Below, piece by piece: positions 1-6,746 of a stretch of DNA of 64,000 bases (within the stretch, counting starts at the first letter, position 1; the number at the start of each line of letters is the position of its first letter). The stretch covers positions 62,001-126,000 of the forward strand of contig JAFTGL010000004.1 in NCBI GenBank assembly GCA_017457955.1, in the 5' to 3' direction. Below the pieces are notes generated by a model. That model did no database searches. It saw nothing but the letters and a program-made list of their open reading frames with translations, and had not been told where the DNA came from. The translations under genes were made by a program, and so were the position numbers. Source of the DNA: Ruminococcus sp. GTDB lineage: Bacteria > Bacillota > Clostridia > Oscillospirales > Acutalibacteraceae.

Positions 1-340
1 CAATAAACAGCACGATACAATCTTCAACAGCTCTGACTTGTACAGGGCTGTTTTTTGCGCCGTTGATCACGAGTGCTTCTCCGAAAAGGTAACCGCCGCT
101 GAAGGTGTGCATGGTGATTTGATCAAAGCTCTCGTTCTGAAAGGAGCTTTCGATCCTGCCCTTGAGGAGCAAACCTGCGTTTTGCAGGCTCCCGCCGAGC
201 TTGACGATAAATTCGTCCTTTTCAACTTTTCTGATCCGTCCGTTCAGCAGTTTGATCGCGTCCGATAGTTGTTCATCCCCGATGCCCTCGAACAGATAGC
301 ATTTACGCAGAGAGTATAGATAATCCTGATTGGTAATCAT
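1..340 (-). CDS. Crp/Fnr-family transcription regulator, N-terminal part (runs off left edge)
   Basis: The first 113 codons are readable on the minus strand, starting at an ATG at 340 preceded by AGGTGATTAA. The protein begins MITNQDYLYSLRKCYLFEGI and has the layout of a cyclic-nucleotide-binding-type beta-roll: an 'LFEGI' entry helix, LLNGRIRKVEKDEFIV, and FSGGYLFGEALVI, the usual Crp/Fnr effector-domain positions. The DNA-binding half lies outside the window. It is transcribed divergently from the ferredoxin operon, and a perfect palindrome sits in the shared 95-bp spacer. A regulator of the HcpR/FNR type that answers to nitrosative or oxygen stress is an inference from the neighbours. No Fe-S ligand cysteine cluster is visible at the N-terminus; the single early Cys is residue 13. 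Confidence 0.8.
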   Translation of the reverse strand, partial: MITNQDYLYSLRKCYLFEGIGDEQLSDAIKLLNGRIRKVEKDEFIVKLGGSLQNAGLLLKGRIESSFQNESFDQITMHTFSGGYLFGEALVINGAKNSPVQVRAVEDCIVLFI

Positions 341-372
341 TTAATCACCTCAATGATAGAATATCATAAATT

Positions 373-388
373 TGTTGCTGTGGCAACA
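373..388. promoter_or_regulatory. Perfect palindromic operator TGTTGC-N4-GCAACA, copy 1
   Basis: The 16-bp sequence is TGTTGCTGTGGCAACA. Its two 6-bp arms are perfectly complementary and separated by four bases, the arm spacing of FNR sites (TTGAT-N4-ATCAA). A -10-like TATGAT follows at 410-415, exactly 21 bp after the palindrome. This puts its centre about 41.5 bp upstream of the expected start of transcription, the class II activator position. The identical palindrome with the identical 21-bp spacing recurs before the SDR gene at 4384. The divergent Crp/Fnr-type gene at 340 is the obvious candidate binder. Confidence 0.75.
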
Positions 389-435
389 GCTTTTTTCGGG
401 CTGATTGATTATGATATAGTCAAGAGGTGAGAAGA

Positions 436-1143
436 ATGTTAAGGAAAATCATCAAAATAGATGAAGAAAAATGCAACGGCTGCGAAGCTTGCGCTAATGC
501 GTGTCATGAAGGTGCGATTGACATGGTAAACGGCAAAGCAAAGCTTATGCGTGAGAATTTCTGCGACGGCTTCGGCGATTGTCTGCCGAGTTGTCCTACA
601 GGAGCGATCACCTTTGAGGAGCGCGAGGCTCCCGAATATGACGAAAAAGCGGTTAAAGCCGCACAGGAGGAGAAGAAAATGGATATGCACAAGCACCAGG
701 GCGGATGCCCCGGTTCAAGATTTATGACTTTTGATAAGCCCGAGGCTGAGGAAGCACCTGTTATTACAGGCAAGCCGGTATCACGGCTGAACCAATGGCC
801 CGTTCAAATTAAGCTGCTGCCGACCGTTGCTCCGTTTTATGACGGCGCAAAGCTATTGATTGCCGCTGACTGCACCGCTTACGCCTACGCGAATATGCAT
901 GAGGACTTTATGAAGGGCAAGATAACCTTAATTGGATGCCCGAAGCTCGACATGGTGGACTATACTGAAAAGCTAACGGAAATCATCAGCAACAACAATA
1001 TCAAGAGCGTCACAATCGTTCGTATGGAAGTGCCGTGCTGCGGAGGGCTGCAGAGAGCTGCCGAGAACGCGCTCAGAAACAGCGGAAAGTTCATTCCGTG
1101 GCAGGTCGTGACGATTTCCAGAGACGGTCAAATTTTAGATTAA
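436..1143 (+). CDS. Two-cluster ferredoxin-like Fe-S protein (hcp-associated type)
   Basis: A 235-residue protein. The N-terminus has a CxxCxxCxxxC site (Cys 13, 16, 19, 23) followed by a second site CDGFGDCLPSCP (Cys 43, 49, 53). The 150-residue C-terminal domain carries further Cys motifs (DCTAYAYA, IGCPKLD, VPCCGG). This arrangement is typical of electron-carrier proteins found beside hybrid-cluster protein (hcp) genes in anaerobes. The ATG at 436 is chosen because AGAGGTGA sits 6 bp upstream; an in-frame GTG at 427 would overlap that site. It is the first gene of an operon running to 2926 and is probably activated through the palindrome at 373-388. No hcp gene is visible in the window, so the electron partner is unknown. 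Confidence 0.8.
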   Translation: MLRKIIKIDEEKCNGCEACANACHEGAIDMVNGKAKLMRENFCDGFGDCLPSCPTGAITFEEREAPEYDEKAVKAAQEEKKMDMHKHQGGCPGSRFMTFDKPEAEEAPVITGKPVSRLNQWPVQIKLLPTVAPFYDGAKLLIAADCTAYAYANMHEDFMKGKITLIGCPKLDMVDYTEKLTEIISNNNIKSVTIVRMEVPCCGGLQRAAENALRNSGKFIPWQVVTISRDGQILD

Positions 1144-1153
1144 GGAGGACATT

Positions 1154-1843
1154 ATGAGCTATATAGATTGGAAAGAGAAAACAACTGCATTCAAAAAAAT
1201 AGATGTGCGCGGTATTCAGGGCAACTTTTTTCAGGGATTGAAGAAGCAGGCGATGAATACTCTCGTCGGCGAAGGCTTGGAAATCGTGCAGAGCTTCGAT
1301 CCTATCCCGCTCTACGAAGTGATGGAACAACTCGGCTTTGAACATTACACCCAGCAGGTTGGAGACAGCGAGTTTCACGCTTACTTTTACCGCACAGAAC
1401 AGAAGCAGGACAACGGTGATATTCCGATGCGTCCTGCGGCGCTCACCAATATGCCGCTGATTGATGAGAAACTCGGCAAGGTCGCGGTACAGTTCTGGGA
1501 CGTGACTTGGAATGATAAGAAGCGCCATCTGCCGTATGAGATACGTCTGCTGCTTTCGCTGACCAATGCTGTCGGTGCCGGCAGAATGAGACAAGCGACA
1601 AGAGAGCTTGTCAAGGCATATATCCATGGTCTTGATTCCGCAGCGCTCGATGATGTATTTGAACTATTAGCGTGGAATCAGGGTATCGGCTATTTCAGCT
1701 CTGAAATCGGACCGTCAACGCTGTTTGCCGCATACAAGACCATCAAGAATATGGAGAACAAAGGCAAGAGCCGAGCTGAGATTGCGGAAGTGCTGAAAGA
1801 AAAGTTCGGTGAGAAGAATCCCGATGTGAAGGTGATGACATGA
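1154..1843 (+). CDS. DUF2249-domain protein
   Basis: 229 residues after GGAGG at 1143-1147. Residues about 33-80 (EGLEIVQSFDPIPLYEVMEQLG, then HAYFYRTEQ) match the TusA-like DUF2249 fold seen in proteins of anaerobic nitric-oxide or redox loci. The C-terminal half (LPYEIRLLLSLTNAVGAGRM onward) is helical and resembles the AhpD/carboxymuconolactone-decarboxylase arrangement, but it has no CxxC, so that comparison is tentative. The gene is 10 bp downstream of the ferredoxin gene and overlaps the next gene by 4 bp (ATGA at 1840), so translation is coupled. A role in stress redox chemistry is inferred from context only. Confidence 0.65.
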   Translation: MSYIDWKEKTTAFKKIDVRGIQGNFFQGLKKQAMNTLVGEGLEIVQSFDPIPLYEVMEQLGFEHYTQQVGDSEFHAYFYRTEQKQDNGDIPMRPAALTNMPLIDEKLGKVAVQFWDVTWNDKKRHLPYEIRLLLSLTNAVGAGRMRQATRELVKAYIHGLDSAALDDVFELLAWNQGIGYFSSEIGPSTLFAAYKTIKNMENKGKSRAEIAEVLKEKFGEKNPDVKVMT

Positions 1844-2067
1844 CAATCAACAGCAACACAAAACTTGCAGATATTCTTGTGGAATATCCTTGGCTCTTAG
1901 ATGAGCTTGTTAAGGTGAACGACAAGTTCAAAATGGTAAAAACGCCAATGGGAAAAATCGTGCTGAAAAAGGCGACCGTCGCCGATATGAGCAGGAAATC
2001 GAGTATGGATGAAACTGTTCTGATTGAAAAACTGAATGAGATGATCCGTTCTCATGAAGGGAAGTGA
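1840..2067 (+). CDS. Small DUF1858-domain protein
   Basis: 75 residues. The pattern LADILVEYPWLLDELVKVND followed by KFKMVKTPMGKIVLKKATVA is that of DUF1858, a small domain usually found at the N-terminus of PAS/hemerythrin-type proteins or beside hcp. It lacks cysteines, so it is not the redox-disulfide version of the family. It starts within the stop of the DUF2249 gene (ATGA overlap) and ends 4 bp before the cupin start. Co-occurrence with DUF2249 and ferredoxins supports an anaerobic stress-response role, but the biochemical activity is unknown. Confidence 0.65.
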   Translation: MTINSNTKLADILVEYPWLLDELVKVNDKFKMVKTPMGKIVLKKATVADMSRKSSMDETVLIEKLNEMIRSHEGK

Positions 2068-2071
2068 CGAG

Positions 2072-2722
2072 ATGCGGGAAAAATCAGGCGAGGTATTCAG
2101 CGTTGCAGAGGATAATCAGCCCGTGGCAGGCTGTACGATATCGAAAGCTGTCTATGACAACAGCGAGGACTATATCTCCTATTTCTCGCTCGCCGAGAAC
2201 ACCGATATCAGTGCGGAGATTTACGGTTATCACAAGCTGATTCTGCTCCATGAGGGTAGGTTGGAGGTCTATACAGACAAGGAAGTATTCACACTTGAAA
2301 AGAGTGATTGTATCCTCACGCCGACCGACATTCCCGTCGGAATGAGAACGAACACCAGAGCAATTTATACAGAAATATCTATCAGGAGGAACATGATGAA
2401 TAACGCAGTAAAAGCAGGAGAAGTATTCAGACTCGCAGGGCTGTTACCCTATCAGGAAGGCAAGATCATCAATATGGATGTCGTGCATAACGAGAAGATG
2501 AAGTTCGTGATTATGAGCTTTGACGAAGGAACGGGACTCTCGGAACATGCAGCGCCCGGCGAAGCGCTGATCTTCGCTCTCGAGGGAAAGGGTGTTATCG
2601 GCTACGAAGGCAAGGCGCACCCCATCAAAGAGGGCGAAAACTTCAAGTTCGCCGCCGGCGGCAAGCATTGGGTAAAAGCAGACGGCAGATTCAAAATGGC
2701 GTTGCTGATGACACTGGAGTAA
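2072..2722 (+). CDS. Double-cupin protein
   Basis: 216 residues with two cupin halves. The first (residues about 35-105) contains YGYHKLILLHEGRLEVYTDKE; the second (about 120-216) contains the conserved run LSEHAAPGEALIFALEGKG, then GENFKFAAGGKHWVKA. The second half keeps likely metal ligands (His in SEHAAPGEA, a Glu and His in AGGKHW). The start at 2072 is preferred over an ATG at 2054 because AAGGGAAG sits 7 bp before it. The gene is in the ferredoxin operon, 3 bp ahead of the next ferredoxin gene. Cupins of this kind often bind a metal and act as sensors or small-molecule enzymes; the substrate cannot be told. Confidence 0.7.
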   Translation: MREKSGEVFSVAEDNQPVAGCTISKAVYDNSEDYISYFSLAENTDISAEIYGYHKLILLHEGRLEVYTDKEVFTLEKSDCILTPTDIPVGMRTNTRAIYTEISIRRNMMNNAVKAGEVFRLAGLLPYQEGKIINMDVVHNEKMKFVIMSFDEGTGLSEHAAPGEALIFALEGKGVIGYEGKAHPIKEGENFKFAAGGKHWVKADGRFKMALLMTLE

Positions 2723-2725
2723 GAT

Positions 2726-2926
2726 ATGAAGGTTTGTATTAACAAAACCGACTGTATCGGCTGTCAGTTCTGCACCGATATTGTTCCCGATGTATTCGGC
2801 ATAGAAGAAGGAGTCGCTTTTCCTAAAAGCGAAATCAGAAACCACAATGATAACGCCGTACAGGAAGCAATAGAGGGCTGTCCTGTCGGCGCAATCAGTA
2901 TCACAGAAAAAAGCGAGGCAGCATAA
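2726..2926 (+). CDS. Single [4Fe-4S] ferredoxin
   Basis: 66 residues, MKVCINKTDCIGCQFCTDIV with a later EGCPVGAI. The motif CxxCxxC (Cys 10, 13, 16) plus a distant CP is the one-cluster ferredoxin pattern of Thermotoga/Clostridium type, with spacing that leaves room for one cluster. It probably supplies electrons to the next gene product in the original operon: its stop codon overlaps the ATG of the flavodiiron remnant by one base (TAATG at 2924-2928). With that partner broken, its present electron acceptor is uncertain. Confidence 0.85.
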   Translation: MKVCINKTDCIGCQFCTDIVPDVFGIEEGVAFPKSEIRNHNDNAVQEAIEGCPVGAISITEKSEAA

Positions 2927-3105
2927 TGAGAAAACACGTTATAGGTAATGTGAGCTGGGTAGGCTTTATCGATTGAGAGATCGAGGGTTTCCACAGCGAT
3001 GACCACTACTCTACAATGAATGACTCAAGTCAGAATCTTTATCTGTTGGTTCTTGGCGGATTAAAGCTGTGTATGCTCAAAATGAAAAATGGTGAGAACA
3101 AATAA
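2926..3105 (+). pseudogene. Decayed flavodiiron protein (FprA-type) N-terminus
   Basis: From the ATG at 2926 the frame reads MRKHVIGNVSWVGFID, then TGA at 2974-2976, then EIEGFHSDDHYSTMNDSSQN and on to a TAA at 3103-3105. Flavodiiron proteins begin with a near-identical pattern (WVGxIDWE, then FHG, then YST, then a GSS/TYNSYLI stretch), in which the stop codon here replaces the conserved Trp (TGG to TGA). After about 45 residues the similarity ends and no metallo-beta-lactamase ligands (HxHxD) follow. The gene therefore carries both a nonsense change and a large 3' deletion. The full-length protein would have reduced O2 or NO. The single-base overlap with the ferredoxin gene shows that it once belonged to the operon. 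Confidence 0.65.
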
Positions 3106-3116
3106 AAGGCGCACTT

Positions 3117-3172
3117 ATGAAATGTCCGGCGCAGATTGTCAATGAACTGGCAGTCTGCACCGGACATTTCAT
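3117..3172. repeat. 22-bp inverted repeat (hairpin)
   Basis: Arms at 3117-3138 and 3151-3172 match at 20 of 22 positions around a 12-base loop; the outer part of each arm contains GAAATGTCCGG / CCGGACATTTC. There is no T-run on either side, so it is an atypical terminator. It lies directly downstream of the deleted flavodiiron gene and could mark the deletion scar or a small mobile hairpin element. Confidence 0.6.
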
Positions 3173-3214
3173 CCTCCACAAAAGGTGAATTTAAAATGCA
3201 AATGCAAAATATAC

Positions 3215-3243
3215 TTGATAACATTGCAAATGTAATATATAAT
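3215..3243 (+). promoter_or_regulatory. Promoter TTGATA-17-TATAAT with internal palindrome
   Basis: -35 TTGATA at 3215-3220, 17-bp spacer, -10 TATAAT at 3238-3243. The spacer holds the palindrome ACATT-GCA-AATGT (3221-3233), and ATGCAAATGCAAAA lies just upstream. Both fit autorepression by the XRE protein encoded 24 bp downstream. Confidence 0.65.
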
Positions 3244-3267
3244 GTACATCAAGAAGGGAGGAAGCTG

Positions 3268-3480
3268 ATGAGAAATCTGAAGATGAAATTTCGGCGGATT
3301 GAATTGGAAATGTCACAAACCGAACTGGCTAAGAAAGCCGGGGTTACCAGACAGACGATAGGATTGATCGAGGCAGGAGAGTTCAATCCTTCGATCAAAC
3401 TATGCAATAAGATTTGCAGGGCACTTGGTGTCACATTAAACGATATTTTCTGGGAGGAAGAAGAAAGTGAAGAAGTTTAA
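3268..3480 (+). CDS. XRE-family helix-turn-helix regulator (YozG-like)
   Basis: 70 residues, nearly all one HTH_3 domain: MSQTELAKKAGVTRQTIGLI forms the helix-turn-helix, followed by EAGEFNPSIKLCNKICRALG and an acidic tail (EEEESEEV). The ATG at 3268 is chosen because GGGAGGAAG lies 4-8 bp upstream; the frame remains open further upstream, but the promoter occupies that stretch. It overlaps the membrane-protein gene by 14 bp, so the two are co-translated. Small XRE regulators of this type commonly pair with a multi-pass membrane protein, as here. Autoregulation is inferred from the palindrome between -35 and -10. Confidence 0.85.
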   Translation: MRNLKMKFRRIELEMSQTELAKKAGVTRQTIGLIEAGEFNPSIKLCNKICRALGVTLNDIFWEEEESEEV

Positions 3481-3940
3481 AAATCATCTTGATGAAATGC
3501 AGGAACAGGAATTATTAAAAATTGAGCATAACGGATGCTGGTTAGTTTTCTGGCTTTTGCTTATAGCTATCGTTGTACAGAGCTTCGCCTTTGAAAGCAT
3601 GGATTTTAAGACTGTCGCAGGGGAATGGGTCGTATTCATGATACTTGCCTTGTATCTGGAAATCGCTTGTATAAGAAAAGGAATTTGGGATCGTCATATT
3701 CCAATGAATACAAAAACAAATCTGCTTATTTCTCTGATTGCTTCCCTGGCGGTAGGCGTTTTCAACTTTATCATTGTATTTAAGAACTTTCAGAAGCCTG
3801 TAGGAGCGCTGGCTGTTTCAATTGTTTCGGTAGTAATCACCTTCGCGCTCTGCATGATAGCATTGACCATATCTATGAAAAAAACTCAAAAAAAGAAAAA
3901 TGAATTGGAAGCGGAACCTTCCGATACAAACGAACTGTAA
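3467..3940 (+). CDS. Four-helix membrane protein (DUF6773-like)
   Basis: 157 residues with four hydrophobic segments: about 26-44 (WLVFWLLLIAIVVQSFAF), 52-68, 84-104 and 112-133. A charged N-terminus and a Lys-rich C-terminal tail (KKTQKKKNELEAE) lie outside them. It resembles small integral membrane proteins that follow XRE regulators in Clostridia and are annotated only as domains of unknown function. The start lies inside the regulator gene. It probably senses or buffers a membrane stress together with the regulator, but nothing in the sequence shows an enzymatic site. Confidence 0.65.
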   Translation: MKKFKNHLDEMQEQELLKIEHNGCWLVFWLLLIAIVVQSFAFESMDFKTVAGEWVVFMILALYLEIACIRKGIWDRHIPMNTKTNLLISLIASLAVGVFNFIIVFKNFQKPVGALAVSIVSVVITFALCMIALTISMKKTQKKKNELEAEPSDTNEL

Positions 3941-3954
3941 AGGAGAGTAAAAGT

Positions 3955-4155
3955 ATGTTTACGTATAAGACGGAAATCTTAATGGTCGGAACCAAGTTTT
4001 GGTCTGATAAAGCCAATGTCAGGGATGCCGCAGAGCTGGATGAGCTTCTGAACAGAAGAGCGGCAGAGGGATGGGATCTTGCAACATATGATTACATGGC
4101 AACAAACACACAGCTAAAAGGAGCTTTTATTATCACATTCCGAAAAGCGATATAG
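3955..4155 (+). CDS. DUF4177 domain protein
   Basis: 66 residues: MFTYKTEILMVGTKFWSDKA, then LDELLNRRAAEGWDLATYDY and a final beta strand GAFIITFRKA. The LNxxxxEGWxL core is the DUF4177 signature. The start follows AAAGGAG at 3941-3947. It is third in the XRE operon, 14 bp after the membrane-protein gene. Function unknown. Confidence 0.75.
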   Translation: MFTYKTEILMVGTKFWSDKANVRDAAELDELLNRRAAEGWDLATYDYMATNTQLKGAFIITFRKAI

Positions 4156-4268
4156 CCGACACGGTTAAAAGCAGAGGGTTGCTTGCTGTATTGGTTAACC
4201 TATGCAACATGAACATTGCTGGCTTAAGCTCGAATGCCGCCGTTTCAAACTAAGTCTTTCTATTTTCA

Positions 4269-4300
4269 GACACGCTGTTTCTTATGCAGCGTGTCTTTTT
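4269..4300 (+). terminator. Rho-independent terminator of the XRE operon
   Basis: Perfect 9-bp stem GACACGCTG/CAGCGTGTC around a 9-base loop, followed by TTTTT. It lies 114 bp after the DUF4177 stop; the 113 bases between hold nothing recognisable. Confidence 0.85.
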
Positions 4301-4316
4301 CATAAATAAATAATCT

Positions 4317-4332
4317 TGTTGCCGCAGCAACA
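4317..4332. promoter_or_regulatory. Perfect palindromic operator TGTTGC-N4-GCAACA, copy 2
   Basis: TGTTGCCGCAGCAACA has the same arms as the site at 373-388. The -10 TATAAT is at 4354-4359, again exactly 21 bp beyond the palindrome, giving the same -41.5 centre. The SDR gene is therefore predicted to share the regulator of the ferredoxin operon. Confidence 0.75.
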
Positions 4333-4383
4333 GATAATCCTGACGATGCGGAATATAATACAAACAGATAAGGAGTGAGATAT

Positions 4384-5157
4384 ATGAAAGAGTATTTTGA
4401 TTTAAAAGGCAGAACAGCGATTGTAACAGGCTGTTCTACAGGCTTGGGCGTACAGATGGCAAAGGCTCTCGCCAATCAGGGAGCGAACATCGTCGCCCTT
4501 GCAAGACGGCAGGATAAGATTGATGCCGTTGCAAAGGAAATTAAAGAACAGTTCGGCGTGGAAACTCTCGCCGTCAAATGCGATATTACAGATACAGAAG
4601 CCGTTAAAGCTGCGGTAAAGCAAGTGCTTGACCGTTTCGGAAGAATTGATATTCTGATTAACAACGCGGGAACGGGAGCAATCGCTCCTGCCGAGGACAT
4701 CACAGACGAGCAGTTCTCCAACGAAGTCAATGTAGATTTGTTCGGCACATTCAAGGTTGCGCGCGAGGTCGCAAAGCAGGCGATGATTCCGCAGAAATAC
4801 GGCAGAATCATCAACATCGCTTCTATGTACGGCTTGGTCGGCAATAAGGTTGCAGGTTCTTCTCCGTATCACGCGGCTAAGGGCGGCGTAGTAAATCTCA
4901 CAAGAGCGCTCGCTGCCGAGTGGGGCAAATACGGAATCACAGTCAACGCAATCTGCCCGGGTTACTTCTACACACCGCTCACAAAAGAAACTCTCGACAC
5001 ACCTTCTTTTAAAGCATATGCTGACACGGTCATCCCTGCCGAGCGTTACGGTGAAGAAGGCGAACTGGATGCGGCGGCTATCTTCCTTGCATCCGACAGC
5101 TCGGCTTATGTCAATGGCGTTATGTTGCCTGTCGACGGCGGATATACTTGTGTATGA
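4384..5157 (+). CDS. Short-chain dehydrogenase/reductase (SDR)
   Basis: 257 residues of a classical SDR. The NAD(P) loop TGCSTGLG is at about residue 14-21, NNAG at about 90, the catalytic Ser in NIASMYG (about 142), and the YxxxK pair in SPYHAAKGG. The C-terminal PVDGGYT motif is also intact. Length and pattern fit the gluconate 5-dehydrogenase / 3-oxoacyl reductase type; the substrate is open. The start at 4384 is used because AAGGAG (4370-4375) is correctly spaced from it. The gene is monocistronic, and its operator links it to the Crp/Fnr regulon at the left edge, so the enzyme may dispose of reducing power or a reactive carbonyl under the same stress. Confidence 0.85.
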   Translation: MKEYFDLKGRTAIVTGCSTGLGVQMAKALANQGANIVALARRQDKIDAVAKEIKEQFGVETLAVKCDITDTEAVKAAVKQVLDRFGRIDILINNAGTGAIAPAEDITDEQFSNEVNVDLFGTFKVAREVAKQAMIPQKYGRIINIASMYGLVGNKVAGSSPYHAAKGGVVNLTRALAAEWGKYGITVNAICPGYFYTPLTKETLDTPSFKAYADTVIPAERYGEEGELDAAAIFLASDSSAYVNGVMLPVDGGYTCV

Positions 5158-5330
5158 CTGAGATTCAATGTTATTACCACATTGAGTTGTATAGTTATTC
5201 AACAGTCATCAGGTTTAGGTGTAGTTAAACTCGCTGAACTAGAAAAGGGTTTAATAAAAGACGAGAAAGGTTTTGCTTGACTTTTTCGTTTTCCGTGGTA
5301 TTGTGTTGTGATTGTAAGGAGCGTGATACG

Positions 5331-5603
5331 ATGACCACATTGGAGAACTTCTACTTTGGAAATATCAATCCGAGTGAGTACAAGCAAAGCAAGGACACCA
5401 AGAAAAAGCTGTCCGAGATGACAATGCTTCTTGATGAATTGAAATCATTACTGACTACCGAGCAGCAGAAAGAGAAGTTAGATCAGATAGATCAGTGTCA
5501 GCTATCACTGATCGCTCTGTCGGAGCGCGACGCCTACATCGAAGGATTTAAACTCGGTGTGAAAATGACAACAGAAATATATGCAGATACGCATCAGCGG
5601 TGA
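5331..5603 (+). CDS. DUF6809-like small protein
   Basis: 90 residues: MTTLENFYFGNINPSEYKQS, a helical middle with LLDELKSLLTTEQQKEKLDQ, then YIEGFKLGVKMTTEIYAD. This matches a short helical family of unknown function common in Clostridia and their mobile elements (DUF6809-like). The start at 5331 follows TAAGGAG at 5315-5321. The stop codon lies inside the terminator stem. It stands alone. Confidence 0.65.
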   Translation: MTTLENFYFGNINPSEYKQSKDTKKKLSEMTMLLDELKSLLTTEQQKEKLDQIDQCQLSLIALSERDAYIEGFKLGVKMTTEIYADTHQR

Positions 5604-5631
5604 GACCGGAAAAGTCTCACCGCTGTTCGTT
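5595..5631 (+). terminator. Terminator with 12-bp stem
   Basis: CAGCGGTGAGAC (5595-5606) pairs perfectly with GTCTCACCGCTG (5614-5625) around CGGAAAA, then TTCGTTCTT. The same 12-bp stem is used at 38739-38765 with a different loop. Confidence 0.8.
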
Positions 5632-6272
5632 CTTAATACACGAGTGGGGAGTTATTCTTTCTTCTGCCGATAAAGACTCGGATCATAAATCAAAACGCAA
5701 CATAGACGATTTGTGAGCGCTTGTGAAGCGGATAAACGCGCGCATTATTGCAGAGGTTTCGATGAGATAAAACGCAAGAGCAGGGACAGATGATTGATGT
5801 TTCATCTGCCCCTGCCCTTGTAGTTGTGTAGCAAAAACAAAAAGCCTAGTGTCGCAACCGTAAGCCACGTTATCTCTCTCGAGGTGTTCGTATGTTACCT
5901 TACAATCGTTCGGATTGCAAGTCTTTTCTGAAAGTTATCTTCGGAAAATAGTCAGTCATTATATAAAAAATATTGTGCTTTATTCTCTGACGGAATTTTG
6001 AAATTTCAAAGTCTATCTTATCGTACAAGTTCCGAGTATAATGTTAGGTAGGGACATTCTGAAATGTTTCAGGAAGTATGGCTCCTGAGTGATTTCTATG
6101 AATAATAGCACCGCTTTGGGCTCTTTTCGAGCGCGCTTATCAGGAAGCAGGTAAAAGCAAGCAATCCTTTAGTGGCTTGCTCGCAAAAGACATCGGACGG
6201 CAAGCTGACCGTTTAGCCGTTTTTAGAAAAATTTTAGGTGGGTTGCTGACGATCAGAACCTCTGCTTTTTTG
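5632..6272. other. Gene-poor, apparently decayed stretch
   Basis: About 640 bases with no convincing complete gene. It holds a 19-bp hairpin (5775-5820), a 19-codon frame at 5892-5951 after CGAGGTG (MLPYNRSDCKSFLKVIFGK), and a stop-bounded fragment at about 6104-6270. The fragment reads ALFERAYQEAGKSKQSFSGL and continues without a start or ribosome binding site. It looks like the remains of a protein-coding gene cut by the convergent HxlR gene, but I do not recognise its family. Confidence 0.4.
5775..5820. repeat. 19-bp inverted repeat (hairpin)
   Basis: Arms 5775-5793 and 5802-5820 (outer CAAG, inner CAGATGA/TCATCTG) match at 17 of 19 positions around an 8-base loop. There is no T-run. It sits in the decayed stretch and could be a REP-like or mobile hairpin. 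Confidence 0.55.
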
Positions 6273-6635
6273 CTATCTCTCCATGTGCGCTTCGCCCCAT
6301 TTGTACAGCTCGTTGAGCGTCGGGAGCAGGGCTTTTCCCTCATCGGTGAGGGAGTATTCCACCTTTGGCGGGATCGTGTCGTACTGAACGCGGCGAACGA
6401 GTCCGTCGTCCTCCAACTCTCTGAGGGATTTTGTCAGCATCATATTCGTGATACCCGTTATACGGCGCTTGAGCTCGTTGTAGCGGGTATTTTCTTTTTC
6501 ATGCAGATACCAGAGAATCGGCAGCTTCCACTTCTGTCCGATGATGTCGAGCGCATAGAGGATCGGGCATTTCTTCTCGGTGACGTCCTGCATGGTCTCA
6601 TCTATCTTATAGGTAATCTCTTTATTATCAGCCAT
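6273..6635 (-). CDS. HxlR-family transcription regulator
   Basis: 120 residues. The HxlR winged-helix signature is complete: KCPILYALDIIGQKWKLPIL (helix 1-2), TRYNELKRRITGITNMMLTK, SLRELEDDGLVRRVQYD, and PPKVEYSLTDEGKALLP. One Cys (residue 23) stands at the place where thiol-sensing members (YodB, HypR) keep their redox cysteine. The ATG at 6635 follows GAGGTG. It is divergent from the old yellow enzyme gene and probably represses it in response to electrophiles or oxidants; that role is inferred from the family and the neighbour. Confidence 0.85.
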   Translation of the reverse strand: MADNKEITYKIDETMQDVTEKKCPILYALDIIGQKWKLPILWYLHEKENTRYNELKRRITGITNMMLTKSLRELEDDGLVRRVQYDTIPPKVEYSLTDEGKALLPTLNELYKWGEAHMER

Positions 6636-6677
6636 AATAACACCTCATTATCAAAGTAAGGCAGAAAAAACTGCGTA

Positions 6678-6706
6678 CTTGTATTTTTCTTCCTATCGTT
6701 CTATGA
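6678..6706. promoter_or_regulatory. Imperfect palindrome in the HxlR/OYE spacer
   Basis: AAGTAAGGCAG...CTGCGTACTT flanks AAAAAA in the 111-bp divergent spacer, roughly around 6650-6690 with its core GCAG-AAAAAA-CTGC. One bulged base interrupts the symmetry. It is a candidate HxlR operator; the exact limits are uncertain. Confidence 0.35.
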
Positions 6707-6746
6707 TGAGTATAACAAAAGAAAATGTTAAGGTCAAGGTGATTAG

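Noticed and set aside
2974-2976. TGA read as selenocysteine or recoded Trp
   Set aside because: The position is Trp in the family, no SECIS-like hairpin follows immediately, other genes use TGG for Trp and TGA as stop, and the frame is truncated anyway.
4402-5202. A 266-codon minus-strand frame
   Set aside because: Antisense to the SDR gene, which has complete catalytic motifs on the plus strand.
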